A DNA stretch of 64,000 bases, taken from positions 96,553 through 160,552 of the forward strand of contig CAMPDV010000916.1 of assembly GCA_946699065.1 (NCBI GenBank). The letters are read 5' to 3'. The stretch comes from Loxodes magnus. Taxonomy: Eukaryota; Ciliophora; Karyorelictea; Loxodida; Loxodidae. The notes below the pieces were generated by a model. That model was given only the letters and a program-made list of their open reading frames with translations, had not been told where the DNA came from and ran no database searches. Shown here piece after piece: positions 11,961 through 26,200 of this stretch; within the stretch, counting starts at the first letter, position 1; each line of letters begins with the position of its first letter. Both the position numbers and the translations under genes were made by a program.

Positions 11961-14900
11961 AGCTTCTTAAATATCTTTATAATATCAACTTTAAATTAAA
12001 AATCAAGAGCAACACTATAGAAGAAAAAGTAGAATCAATAACAGGCTTTTCTTATTATAAGCCTTATAAAGTGTCAAGCAAATATTTTATAATTAAATAT
12101 AGTTAAATTAAATAGACTTAAACAAGGCTAAAATAGAAATTATTTTTAATATCATAGAAGATATTAAAAGAAGAGTGCTGATCTAATAAAGGTGATAAGT
12201 AAGTTTGAAGCTACTCTGTTTCGATTTTACTTGAAAGAGAAAAAGAAATTATCTTAACCTAATATAAACTGCATGAAAAGAGAAAGGGTAAGCAAATTGA
12301 AGGAAGATTAATGGATAAGCCTTAATCCAGAGACAAATAAATTAGCAGCTTAAGATTAAAATTAAATTCAAAGAATTTAAGAAAAACTAACAGACCTAAG
12401 AGGGTAAGTTTTCTTATTTAGGATTATTTTTTAAACCAAACATCTAGAATTATCTTCTGTCTAGATTAGAACTAAGATCAGCTTGTTAAAATTAATAAAA
12501 TAAAATCATAGAAAATAAATAAGTTCGCTAGGTGAACACTGAATCAGCTTTCAAAATGTTTTACTATAGAAGTGAAATGAAGAATAAATAATAAATAAAT
12601 ATAGTATCTTATATTAGTTAGATTTTACTCTATTATTACATAGATACCTAATATTTGTTTTTTGCTAAATATGCTTTTAATATAAAAGGTTTTTGAAAAC
12701 TTCTATGAATCATTATTAATGTTTTTTATACCAACATCATAAATTATATGCTACTTACTTTTTCTTCTACTAAAGAATTTGGAGAAAGGATTATTTGCTT
12801 GCTATCATGATTATTAAAAAAGCATACTTTTATAAATAAAGAAGTTTAAGATTATATGTTACCAATCTAAATAGCCAAGATTTTATGCCTTGTTACTTTT
12901 TTCTTTTTAGATATATTAACTTCTTAGAAAAGGCTTCATATCTCTGGCTTCTGTCTTTTTTATTTGCATTTTTAAAGTTTTAAAGGCAATTTCCTTTTAT
13001 TTTAGAATTAAAGCTCTCCTTTATAAAAATCTTGGTTGAATTAAGCAGTATTATTAATTAAGGAAAGGGAATGATGATTAGGTATTAATCAATATAATAA
13101 TAGGAATATGACTTACTAGAATCTAAATAATAATAAGAATATTTATTTGAAATGCTAGTTAAAGATAACTAGATTAATTAAGATTATTAAAGCTTCTAAA
13201 TAAAATAGTAGAAATATTAATTAGATTAACTAAAATCATATTCTAATTGTATCATCTTTCTTTAACTTTATTTTAAATCTCTAGTTTTAACTTTTCATTA
13301 CTAAATAAAACAGGCTGCTTTTTATATCTTTTAACCATCTATTTACATTTTATTTACTTTAAGAATGTAAATTTACCCACTACTATCCTTTTCATTATGC
13401 CTTTTAATTCTATTGGTAAATATTATTAAAGACTTTCACACTAAAACCAGTATCTTTAAGATCTTCTTTTTTGCAAGGATAAAAGTTAATTTTTGGCACT
13501 TTCTTAGATTTATTTAAAATCTACTTGGATTTTGTAATACTTTTGTTTATAAGTTTTACATTTTTCCCCTATAAATAAAAAATACAAAATTTCTTTAGAT
13601 AGCATTAGATTAATTATCTAATTCTGCTTTATTTATATCTTCGCTTTTTTTTCATTTTCGCCTTTACTTTTTTGCTTCTCTCACAAATAACTTTTTCTAT
13701 ATTTTTCCAGTTATAGGAAAACCTACTTTAAGGTTTTGCAATTGAATTTTTGTTTTTCTTTATTTGCTTATAGCATCTTAAAATTTATTGAACAAATCCA
13801 AAAGAATTTTCTTAAGTTTTTTGCTTTCCTCTAATAAAAATACAAAATGATATAAGAACTATCTTTAATTTATCCCTAATTGCTTTGTCTGGCTTGTTTC
13901 TGAATATTGTATGTCTAATATATCTATGAAAGTTGATATGGTTTAGACTAAATTGATTTGATTAGTGTTGTGTAAGTTTTGTATTTGTAAATAGTATTTT
14001 TGATTAGTGAATTTAAAGTGAAATAAGTAAGTTTGACTAATGATAATGAATATATTGAATTAGTAGTTACTATAGCATTATTAAGGATTACTAAAGAATT
14101 AAAGCTTTTTTAATTAAATAGCCTTCTACTATTGATTATTATGCTTTAGTTCTAATTTTTTAATAGATCTCTTTAATTAAAGGTTAGCCTCATTATTTAT
14201 GTTTCTTAATTACATTTAACTATTACATTATTAAAGAAACTAACTTTTGCTTCTTAATTTTAATATTATACTGTTGTTAGTTACTAAAAGAGAGATATAG
14301 AAACATATGATAATCTTCTGAGTTAATTAAAATATTATAAAATAGAGCTTCCTATAAGAGTTTAAAGGAATAGATTTACTAATTTAACTAAATAGATAGC
14401 CAACATTGTTTCTTCTTTTATATCTTTCCAACCTTTTTATTTTACTACCTCTATTCATTATTTCAAGCTTGATAGATCTGAAGTTTTACTTATGAAAGTT
14501 TCTGGAATTTAAATTTAAATTTCCAGTTACTGCCACAAAGAATTTGAATGGTTTGAGATGTTTTGTATGAATCTAAGTTGTAACTTGATTATATTTTGCT
14601 CTAATTAATTAGTGGATGCTAAACAATATAAATATAAAAGGAGTTAACTTGAGGCTTGCTATTAATAAACTCCTGTTTCTTATAAGTGCAAAGGTTAAAG
14701 ATTTGAAGTTACTAAGGTTTTACTCATTCTTAATTTTGTTCTTTATAAATAAAAATCTAAAAATTTGATATCTTAATCTTTAGCTTCAAGCAATATTTAA
14801 AATTCTGTTAATTTTTCTTTTAGATTCTTTTCCTCTTAGTGTCTAAAGAGAGCAGGCTAATTAAGCTATTTTCTATTTTCCATATTCTATACATTTTGAA

Positions 14901-17900
14901 AGCTATAATAAAAATATCAAAACTAGCTCTAATTGTTTCTATTTGTTCATAAGGGTTCTCTCTATTTAAATATCTTTTATTCCTTTAAATCTGTTTTTTT
15001 CTAAATGGCTTTTAACTTATTAATTGACCTCTCATTATTAAAATAACTTATGAAGTCTTCTGTTATAAGTTACTTCTTCATCATTTTACATATTTCCTTT
15101 CTTAATCTTAAGTAAAATCCTTTCTATCTTATTAATGCCTTTTATTCTTTAAGATTATTAAGTTTAACAATAAACCTTATTTTTCTACTGAGTCTTTTAT
15201 ATTCTAAGCTATTTTCTCTAAAATGCTACTAGCTCCTCTAATAATTTTCCTTTTATTATTTCTCAAGATTTACTTCTTTGTCACCCTGATTTAATAAGCT
15301 CTGTCTACTAATAAATGCTTTCTATTATTTATTTTTTGTTAATTTTAGCTTTAAAATTAAGATTAAGCTTCAAGAAATGCCTAAAATATATATAAAACTA
15401 AATGAACTAGCCCTCTGATTCAATTAATTACTTAGCAAAACTAACTTAGCACTCAAATTAAGAACTCAACTAGCGTCTCTCATAAGCCATGCTCTACTAT
15501 TACCTCAGTACCCTGCATTCCATATTATATAGCATTATCTTTAATCATTTTACTTTACTACCATACTTCAAAGGCTGCATTTTAGCAAAGCAGGTTTATT
15601 CTGCATTTAGTAAGTAAAAGACATTTGACATCACTTAGACTGCTTTCCTATAAGGGTTAGTTCCTTTTTAAAAAAGCTTATTATTATAGCCTAAAAGACA
15701 AGAACGATGCTAAATTCTTATATTGGTCTAAGAAGAAACAGCTTAGACAATATAGCATAAACATAAGTCTTAATAGACAGAAATTTGAAAGGTTAAGCAA
15801 GCTTATTTATTAATGGTTAGATTAATATATAGGTAAAAGCATTTAAAAAGAGACTAGTAACAGCATTATATAACGCTTTCATCAATATAAATAAGCATTA
15901 AGGTTGCGTACACTATTCAGGTTGCTAGAGCAATTAAAGCTAGATTAAGTAAATTGAAGGGTCAGCTTAAGCTATTATATTAGAAACAAAGCAGCTGATA
16001 ATTAAGCAAATCTTTAATAATTAGCTTAAATAATTTTAGCATAGTAATTAAATGCAAAACTAGAGCGAGGGATACAAGCTAGAGTAGCAAGCAGATTAAG
16101 AAAAAAACATCTTATATGTAAAGAAGATAATTTGAAAGATTGTAGGAGAAAAGGAATAAATAAATAAGAATTTTAATTTTAGCATTCAATAGAAGTTTAG
16201 CTAAATAGTACCAAGAACACAAACAAGTACTTGATTTTTATATTTAGTTTGAGTAAAAAGATACAGAATTAAATTATAAAATGAAGATATCCTTTTATAA
16301 GTTGCTAAATTCAAAAATATCTTTAAATGATACATAAATAGTTTTAAGAATGTTGATTCATGATAAAACTTATTTATCTTTTCTTACCTTATCAAATCAA
16401 CTTAATACAAAAACTTCATTCTTTTGAGACTCCCTTTAATACATTTTAACATTTCTGTTTCTAATTTTGTATACAGTTTCCTTTTTCTAAATAGCTTCTC
16501 TTTCATCTGCTTTATAAGTAATAGTATATTAAATAGCCTCAAATATGCCATAATTCCGTTTGGAAGCTCCTCTTTTATATATTTTTCTTGGAGGGTTTAT
16601 TACCCAACAATATTTAAAGATATTAATTAACTTAATATCAAAAAACCAGTTTAGTTTATCTGTTATAACCTTAGCATTAAAAATTTTATTTCATTTCTTA
16701 GATACAAATTAGAAAATCAATTTTTTGCTCTTAGGTAGTAATTTATAGCTTATTTAGCAAAGAATCCTAAAGACTCTTTGTATTTAATTTATTTATTATA
16801 GCCAAGCATTAACGACTCTTAATTAAACTCTATTGATATATGCCTAATTTTAGAAGTTAAGCTAATTAAACTATTATTTCAGCCATTCTATTTAACTTTT
16901 AAAATTAAACTTGTTTATTTTAAACACTAAGGATAGTAAGCTTTATCTAGTAGCTTTTTCTAATTTTAATTCCCTGCTACTTGATTTAGGATTGATAATA
17001 ATTCTGCTTATTGTTTTAGAGATTTAATAATCTTTAGTTTAATATCTTTAGTAAATTATCTCTTAAGATCTTTCAGGCCAGATTAGATATTTCTTAGTTT
17101 ATGATTTTGCTTATATGTTATGTTTATTTAGTTTAAGAGATACCAATCTTAGAGAGTTCTAACTTAGTTCAGGAATAGTATTTAAATCTTTTATTTCTGC
17201 ATTTTATATTTTCTACACGAGGTATAATCTCCAGCTATTGCACAGAAACACAAAGTATTCTGAGATTGCTTGTATTATTGCTAAGTTTAGCTTAGTATAA
17301 TTTTGTCTTTGTTATTATATAGCTAATTATTATTTTTGCTTATAACTTCATGCTATTCAATGTATTAAATGTATTCACTTAGAATTAAGAAAGCTTTTCT
17401 TAGTTATAAGCCTCACGTTCTTATTAATTTCTAATATTCTCTAATAGCTTTACTAGAGTAAATATTTACTCTTGAGTATTTAGTTGCAAGTCTAAGATAA
17501 TAGCTGTATTGATTAGCTTAGACTTGTAGTTTGGCTATTTTAGTAGATGTTGATGATAATCTTATTTAAAACTTGATTACAAGACTCTATTGGCTCTCTT
17601 TCTTATTCATATATTGCAGAAGTTTGTTGCTAGAATAAGCCTTGTTAGTAATGAACTAAAGCTGTATTGTAGCAATAATACCCCTTATGAATTAAGAGTA
17701 TATTTGAATTATAAGGTAAAGTAGGATAAGAGTGATTAGATTAATAAGAGTATTTCTAGTAGACTGTTATTTAAACTAGGCTATTATAGTTATTTATCAT
17801 TTAAATATCTATATCTATTATTCTTCTCTTTATCTTCTATCTTTAATATTCTCTATCTATAACTATCTATACTCTACTAAACTGTCACTGTTATTAAAAA

Positions 17901-18848
17901 GCTAAGCTTCTATATATAATTCTATAGTCTATTGCTGTCTATTAAATATAGCTAGTAAAAAGACCTGTATGTACTAAATAGTAGCTTTCAATTCTAAAAA
18001 CTAATATAAAAGTATACTTTATTTATACCAACAGATCATAAATACAATTAGCCGCTTCTTTTAAAATCCATACCTTAGACTTAAGCTTAGTTTCCTACAA
18101 AATACCAATCAACCAAATTTTAAGTTAAGATATTAATAAAGATTAAAAAAATGACTGTGCTAAGTAATGCTAATCACTAAAATAAACCTAATTGACTTTA
18201 ATAAAACATAATCATAAGGAGCTAGTAACTAAGCAAGAAGAAAATAAGTATTAGTTAATTAAAATCTAAATTATTAGAATGCTCTTATCTAAGGGTTACT
18301 AATAATACTATACCATATAATAGCTACTTAAGAGTTTATGCTTCATACTTATAGATAGTAGTATAGATCTTAAGAATAAGATTAAGTCATAAGTAATAAG
18401 AGTCAGTTTAATAATACAATCAGTAGTTAATAATCATCATATACAAATTATTATTATTATAATCTAGTATACCTAAATACTTCTATCAATGTAGCTAATA
18501 ATAAGATATAATCTTAATCATAAGTAATCTTACCAACAGAATTAACAGTAATCAACAATACAAATTACTCAAATCATACCAAATTTAATAATACAACATC
18601 AAACACTTAATACTACTATTATTATTCCAACTAACTACTTCTATATTATTTATATTCACTAACTATAATCCATTCTGTCCATCAAAAACTTTATCACTTT
18701 TAACCAACTTATGGAATATATCAAACAAAAACCAAAGTAAATAGAGATAAAGACTAGAAAATCCAGAAAATATCCAAAATACATGTTGCAATACCAAATA
18801 ATTACTAGAGAAAGAAATAAAGAAATATCAATTTAAAATAAATTTAAT
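11961..18848. other. Long AT-rich stretch without a supported gene
   Basis: Nearly 7 kb with strand-asymmetric AT-rich sequence (pyrimidine-rich at 13.2-15.4 kb, purine-rich at 15.6-16.2 kb). Frames open in the ciliate code are short or have no recognisable motif. I see no RNA gene. Confidence 0.45.
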
Positions 18849-19294
18849 CTCCGAGACTAACTCAGTGTCACTTTTTCTTGTCACTATCTCACGCAGTCAT
18901 GATTGGGTAATTTTTACGCCTGCTGTCTTCTTTAGATGTGGTTATCGTCTTTCAAGCTTCTTCTCCGAATTGAACCCTAATTCTCCGTTACTCGTTACTG
19001 CTCTGATAATCTAATATTTTACCATTGAAAGTTGATAGTGTAGAAACTTAATGATCTGTCATACTTCTTAGCATAGTCCTTGTGTATTATAATTCCATTT
19101 TTAAGATATCTAATAAACATCTTTTAGTTATTTGTTCATTCTAGTGTTACTATGATTACGTATCTAGCATACCATTAAATAAACTATCACTGGTTAATGA
19201 TCTATTCGCAGTTCCACAATTCAATACTAGCATTTATACAGAATGGCTTAGACTAAGAGATAAGAATCCATCTACATGTAGGATCAACCAGATT
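18849..19294 (-). pseudogene. 18S rRNA 5'-end fragment, copy 2 (decayed)
   Basis: On the minus strand this starts at the true 5' end of small-subunit rRNA (ATCTGGTTGATCCT, compare the universal ACCTGGTTGATCCTG). It continues through GTCTAAGCCATTCTGTATAA, GGAACTGCGAATAGATCATTA, GATAGTTTATTTAATGGTA, TTTATTAGATATC, AGAATTAGGGTTCAATTC, AAATTACCCAATCATGACTG and TAGTGACAAGAAA. It ends abruptly near CTCGGAG. It therefore covers about the first 410 nucleotides, overlaps copy 1 (4,985-5,395), and is more diverged than that copy. It is antisense relative to copy 1 and lacks the rest of the rRNA, so it is a non-functional insertion. Confidence 0.9.
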
Positions 19295-21091
19295 TATTTC
19301 CTTCTTTCATTCTTTCCTTTTGATCTTATTTTTCTTTATACTTTTTTCCAGTTTTTTGTTATAAGTATTTTGACTATCTATTCTCTTTTCTAGCCTTTGA
19401 CCTAAATGAATTTTAAAGATGATATAAAAGTTTGATAGACAAAAGCAAGGTAAATGATTTAGAGGTAAAAAATGAAAGTGTTATTAAATAATCTAAGCAA
19501 TTAAGATCTATTTTATTATTCTTCTTAAATAATTAAATTAAATACTTTCATTTTTACAGAATTGCTCAAAACTAAAGACTGTTGACTTAAAAATCTTTTA
19601 ATTTATAGTAAATATTAGATAGAAGTAGAAAGATAAATATTATAACTTAGTCTCTTATAAAGGCAATAAAGTCCATTAAATATCATTAAGCTTAAAGTTA
19701 AAAGGTAATTCTTATTAAAGTTCACAGTAGAATATTTTATGCTTTTAATTACTATAAGATGTATCCCATTAAATAACTTAGTAGAAGAGGTTTTGCTAAT
19801 AACCATGTACCCTATAACTTTTAATATAGCTTGGTTTTATAACTCCTTTTACAAATCTCCAAGGCTTTATTATTTACTGCTACTAATTTATTACACTATC
19901 TCAAGCTAACATTTTAGAAACTTAATATTTTACACTTCTTAAACTTTTGTATCTCATTTGGAAGTTTTTGAATGACTTTTTGTAATTAAAAAGGGTCTGG
20001 GTTTATAAGGATCGATTAAAAGAATAGATTTGGTAATTTGATTAATAATGATGTAAACTTAATCTTCTTATTTAGGTTTTTATGAAAAATATAATTGCCT
20101 TGATTATTTAATTTAATCTTTGAATATGAAATTCTAGCTCCTTATTTAATTAAAAAGCCTCATATTAAGATTCTTAATAATTGCACTTTTATATCTATAC
20201 CTACTAACTATTTCTTAACTTCTTCTGATTAAAACAAGTTATTAAAGTTTTATCATCTGAAAATAATTAGTTTTATGGTAAAACATTTAGATACTATAAT
20301 TTCACTATAGATTGAGAGAATCGTTATTAAATCATATGTAGTAAGCTTTGTAGTATTTCAGATTAATTATGATAATGATAGATTTATCTGAAATTTAGTT
20401 AAGGAAGATAGTTATGAGTATAAGTGATTATATATTACAGTTGGTTGATATAATCTAATAGAAAACTTTTATTTTGAAAGATCATTTTAACTTAAAATTG
20501 TCCGAACTAGAAATTATTTATCAAATAGGAGAGAATAAAAATGTTTGAGATGTGGCTTAAAGATTGTGTGATTTTAATATTTTTCCAATTAAATCGGTAG
20601 AAGTTTATAAATGCTTGGTCTGATATTAAAATTTATAATGATATGATTAAAGATATTTAAATTCAGGTAGGATCTCAGATATTTAAAATATGATCATTTA
20701 TGCAATGAAATAACCTTCATAAATATAACCAAATAATTCAAAAGCCTAATATTCTTAATCAATTAACCTATTCTTGTGAAAATATTTAGCATGAAACAAG
20801 AGTCTTTTTTATTCAAAGCAGGTAATTAGATTTTTGAACCATAAAAAATGAAATACATATTACGATTAAGAGGTATATAATATTAACTAAATTATTAGGA
20901 ATAAAATTATTAAGCAACTGTATGTTATAGATCATGCTAAAATATCTGATTCAAGTTACTTCTACTTTCTTATGTAATTTAAAGTATTTATTTTCTAGAT
21001 TAGTTAGTTTAAAAGATATAAGCTAATCTCTTTAGTTTAATATATCCGAAATAGTTAATATCTAAAATACTTAACATGTCTTACCTATCTA
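19295..21091. other. AT-rich stretch without a supported gene
   Basis: No supported gene or RNA. A 63-codon reverse frame near 19.7 kb has no motif and is not credible on its own. Confidence 0.45.
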
Positions 21092-23257
21092 ATGCAAATG
21101 TAATTCTGCTTTTTTATTAGACTACTTCTAATTCTACTTGTGGACATTAAATATCTAAACATTCCCTTTTTTAATTAATACAAAAAAGAAGCCTCTAAAA
21201 ATGTAAGAAACTGCAAAAAATCTAATTTGTTTATCCATAAAGTTCGATAAGCTAAAAAATTTAATAAATTGAAAGCTTAAAAGAATAAGAAAAGGTTCAA
21301 ATAGATGAAAGCAAAAAAGAAATATCCTTAGAGGAACAAGTAAAACAAAAAGAAAGTTTAGATTTTTCTTACAAATTAAAAAAATAATTTAGAATTAGAG
21401 GAAGGAACTTCAATCGCATAATTGAAGCAAAAATAGAAAATAAGGAAGGACTTAATCCTGATTTTAACGAACTTAAATATAAGAAGAAGCAAAAGAGTTA
21501 GTAAGCTGTAAGTAAAGTAGAGGATTAAAGAGAATTTTAATGCTTTTTATATAAAATAAATGTAAGTTGAATTAAGTTAAAGGAGATGAGAATAAATATT
21601 ATTATAGTAGGTAAAAAATAAAATAAGAAGGTAATGTATAAAGTAATCAGTTTTTTAGAAAATGATGAAATAATATGGTTTTAAAGTAACTATGGAGTAT
21701 ATAGCTCATAATTAATAGAATGTAATTAACTATAAAATTTGAAGAAAGAGCATAAATTTAAGGAAAGAAAGTAAAAATTAATTATAAAGAATTTAAAATT
21801 TAAAAAACTTGTAATAAGCTAAGCAAAATATGTAATAAATTAAGCTAGGAAGTACGAACTAGTTATTTTTAATTTACAAATATAAAAAAAGCAGCAACAT
21901 CTCTATATTCAAATCAAATTTTTTATATTATAAATATCAGCCAAATAAATTAAATGAAAATGTATATAAGATAATTATTGAAATTTCATAATCGTTATGA
22001 CAGGTAATCAATATAACTAAAAAAATGGGAATAAAAATGATAGTGAACTTTTGATGAAGTTAGGAGTGTTATAGTAAAAATTTAGAATAATTTAAATATA
22101 ATGTGAATTAATTGACTAATAATAAAGATAATCTTTAAGACATAATTATGAGATCATTTTGCTAACTCAAGAATAGTTCTAAGATTACAAACAAAAATAA
22201 ACTAAAGAGGAAGTCTATACAAGAAGCCTTTATAATATAAGGACTATTATCCAATGTGTATGCTTAATATAATTTTCTCCATATAAATAAAAAATATCTT
22301 AAGCTTGAGGAAAATTTTATAAAAAGGCATAGAGAAAAAGAAGGAAAACTTTTCTTATTATTTGCTAAAAAAGCTCTTAATCAGCGGAGAGAAAGATAAT
22401 TTATTAATGTTGAGTCATTTTTAACTTTAACAGTTGTTTTCCTAAATTATTTCAGCAAACTATACTTTTTTAATAACCAAACTTTTCTTTAAGGTGTAGG
22501 ATTTTGAAAAGCTAGGTAGCTCTCTTGTTAACAAAACTTAGAGGCATTTAGAAAATAATAGAGTTTTCTAATAAATTTCAGATGAAAGTATAAATTATTT
22601 AAATTTAAAAAGCAAATTTGAAGAAGAGATAGAGTTTTAAAGCTTAGTTATAAAGATAAATCCAAGCAAACCTTCCATCTATAAAAAAAAAAACTTGTTC
22701 TGAACAAAGCAGATAGTAAAGATAGCAATAGCATAAATGATTAGTATAATTTAATTATCTTTAATAAATAACATATAAGATACCTTAATAGTTGTCTCGA
22801 TTTGGATAAATAGGTTTATGTTTTTCTGAATATATGGATTGCTTTATAAATTAAGTTTTAGATAGATTGTATCAAATAGATAATATTGTAAATGGATTTT
22901 GATTAAAAAGTAACTTTTTAATTGTTGTTGATATTCGTTATTAGAGATAATATTTTCTATTAGTAGTTAGATAAACTAAAAGAATTGTTTTAGTTTAATT
23001 AAAGCATATAGCTAAATTGTTTCTTATAAAGTATTTTAAGATCACTTGATAAATTTTATTTTAGTTATTAATTTCAAGCTTTTGTAGATCAATAAGAATT
23101 TATCTAATTTAATCATCATTTAGGACTTTAATATGAGTTATAGCTTATTTCTTATTTAGGACTTTAAGAATAGAACAGCGTGATTTTCTCTCTCTTGTAG
23201 CATTTAAATTTTTTGAGGCATTTGATATAAAAAATGAAGAATAAACTAACTTTAAAG
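21092..23257 (+). pseudogene. Long candidate reading frame, family unknown
   Basis: From the ATG at 21,092 one frame can be followed for about 720 codons with TAR as Gln. About eight TGAs interrupt it, roughly half what I would expect by chance at this composition, and none fall in the last 210 codons. The predicted protein has a hydrophobic N-terminus (MQMQFCFFIRLLLILLV), a long Lys/Gln-rich middle, and a less biased C-terminal part. I recognise no domain. A-rich DNA gives Lys-rich frames by chance, so this is a weak call: either a decaying element protein or an artefact. If TGA is Trp here, it could be nearly intact. Confidence 0.25.
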
Positions 23258-26200
23258 GATTGATCTGATTTATACTAGGGTTGTTGAGTTCTAATAATTC
23301 TATATAAGCTATATAGGTTATAGTCACATAATTGAATTAAAAATGATTAACTTGTCCATAATAATCCTTATTTAGTAAGTTTTAACTTTAAATTACTAAT
23401 TATCACTTTTATAACTTTATTAAAATAACCCATTTCTTCGCTAAATTTTAATAGTCTTTTGATTTGCTTAAACTTTCCTTCTTAGACTTATATAAAATTC
23501 CCTTCTCTTACTTAAAAAAATCTAATTATGAGAAACTACAAATTGCACTAAAGGTTATCCCACAACTTAGATATTGTTTGAGTGTGCTACATTATCTACT
23601 ACTATAGAAAAGCTATGACACTATTAATTTCATTTAAATAGATATTAAGCAGTAAATTCTACTTAGTTTTAGAGTTAAGAGATTAAAAGTCTTAGCTTGC
23701 TAACATTAGCTTAAATAAAATCCAATAAAGGAAATAGGTAAGTTAATGGTTAATAAGAAGAGAAAGTAGAAGTGTTAGAGGCATAATATTAGTAAGCATT
23801 TTCTAACTATGTAATTATCATTAAATTATGAATGCTTGATAGTTATCATCTAATTTGTAATTTCATTAAAACAACTAGATTTATAATACCTAATATTTAA
23901 TTACAAATTAGTCTTTTATTGATTCTATTTTTATATTTATAGGCTAGTAAAAAGAGCGGGAAATTTAATTTTAATAGTTTAAGATCAAATTTAAAATTAA
24001 TAAAGGAATCCAAAATGTAGAGTTTAATTCTATTAAGCGATTTTTAATAAGTATAATGCAGCTATATAGTTATAATTATTAATATAATATTATCTATAAT
24101 ATATCAAATAGTATTATTAAGATTTTAATATGATCTGTTAGTTACCAATAAGTAACTTAGCTATTTAAAATTAATTAAGTCAATATTTTTATTAATATTC
24201 TTCATTATTAATTCTAACCATTTATTTTCCTCATTATTTCTTATTTTCTAATCTATCAAGCCACTCTTCAGCTCAATTATTTATCATTCTTCTAACCTTT
24301 CTTTATCAACTTTTCCTAATTCATTTTATCTGCTTTTACCTAATAAATCCAATAGTGCTAGTACAATTTTCACTAATACTCAAATATCTTTCAATTTTAA
24401 TTCTATTTCAAAATTCACTTCAACAAGATACGTCAACTGAATTAAAGATTCGTAACTCAGACGTACAACACAAAGTACTATATACTGAGATTTATTATGT
24501 TACGCTCTGATATGTATAAAGAATGTAGAGCATAGTCAAAGTAATTCTTTCTAGTAGCAGCATTTTCAAGACTTAACCTACACATTTTTGAAATATAATA
24601 TTTATTTTGGTCTTTTAATTTTTGGATTATATTATAGTTACTATAGTACTACTAGCACCTTTAATCTTCTAAATTTTTGCTCCCAAAGTAAAATAATTAC
24701 TTATAGACTTTATTTTTATAGAAGGTTTTTCATATAATCACATATATACTTTCTATATAGATTTTTGTTCTTAATTGATTGATTGATTTGATAGGTGCTA
24801 AAGCCTTAGCAATAAATGAATCTCTAAGTATCTTTATTTATTAAGCTGAATCTTTCTCTAGAATGTCTCTAACTAATCTATTAATATCTCTTAGCTTTCT
24901 GCTCAGCAATAGCCTCTTAATTTCAATAACCTATTATATCATCTTAATTAATAATAGTTAGCTTATCTTTATTATGCTCCTTTTTAGTTTAATTTTAAGT
25001 TTTATTATTTAAAAGTGTCTTCTAAGTTTCATACTAAGCAAGTGTAAAAGCAAAGTGGAATTATATTAAAAAGATAGCTAAAAAAGAAGCTTAAAATTAA
25101 GAAGCAGATTAAGTAAAAAAGAAAAACAAGTCTATAATTAAGATTTTATAACTAGTTATGAAGTTACCATACTAAACACCAGTCAGAAAAGATATCTTAA
25201 ACATAAGAAAATCCTTACCATAAGTTAGTGAATGCAAAACATAGTACTTCATGTCTAAAAGTACTCTTTACCAATAATTACCTTCTTATAGTATAAATTA
25301 TCTAAACACTACTTAATCCAACCAATCCATTTTTACCATTTATTACTAAATCATACTATAATACCCTAAAAATACCCAAGTAGTACAACCATGGTTTAAG
25401 TTTAAAATCAAACCATTTTTCTTTCAGATAAACCTTATTAATTCAGTATTCAGTGGTTTGAAGGCTTGAAGCATAAAAAGATTATTTTATTAATGGAATT
25501 GCATATTGGCTATGATTTTCAATTAATCAAAGAGTTTTAGAAGAATAGGAGATAACTTGCTATGAGTTTTCTTAGATACAATAAATGTAAAACTGGTGCG
25601 GAGAAAATAATTTATATCCTATCAGTTAAAAATTCGAGTAGGCAAAATGAAGAATAAGTTTAAATTACCATATTAGACAGTGACCAGCAGACTGCTATGA
25701 AGAGACTTAATTAGAATAGCCAGTTCTTATAAAATTGATCCAAAGCACGCTGAATATAATTAATAATATGCAAGAGTAGCCTATTGGCTTTAATAGGGCT
25801 ATATTTATTTTTAATGTAGTTCACTGCTAATCTACAATAAAAGCTTTTATATTTGATATCAGAAAAATAGAAAATCTCTAAAATAAAACCTATTTGGTAG
25901 TTTAAAATAAGTTAGGCTAGTAGTTTAAGTTATTAGTGCCTATATAGTGATATGTAAGCTCAGAGTTATTAAGAAAGCTTTAACAAATTTTATATTTGAA
26001 GGCTAATTTAATGATATAGATTTTACTTTTATTAATATAAAGCAGATTTTAAGAACTTAGTATTTTAGACCTTTATTTGAAATAAATAATTAAAATAATA
26101 AAATTCCTTTATTTAAATTGTAGGCAGAAATACGGCTTTAGCTATTAATCCATTATAGTCAACTATTATTTCAACCTAAAAATATCTAACTCAAAGTTAA

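Noticed and set aside
16424-16630. 68-codon hydrophobic frame
   Set aside because: T-rich DNA gives Phe/Ile/Ser runs by chance; no other support.
24420-24560. Slightly GC-richer patch as an rRNA or other RNA fragment
   Set aside because: I could not match it to 18S, 5.8S, 28S or 5S blocks that I know, and it has no clear stems.
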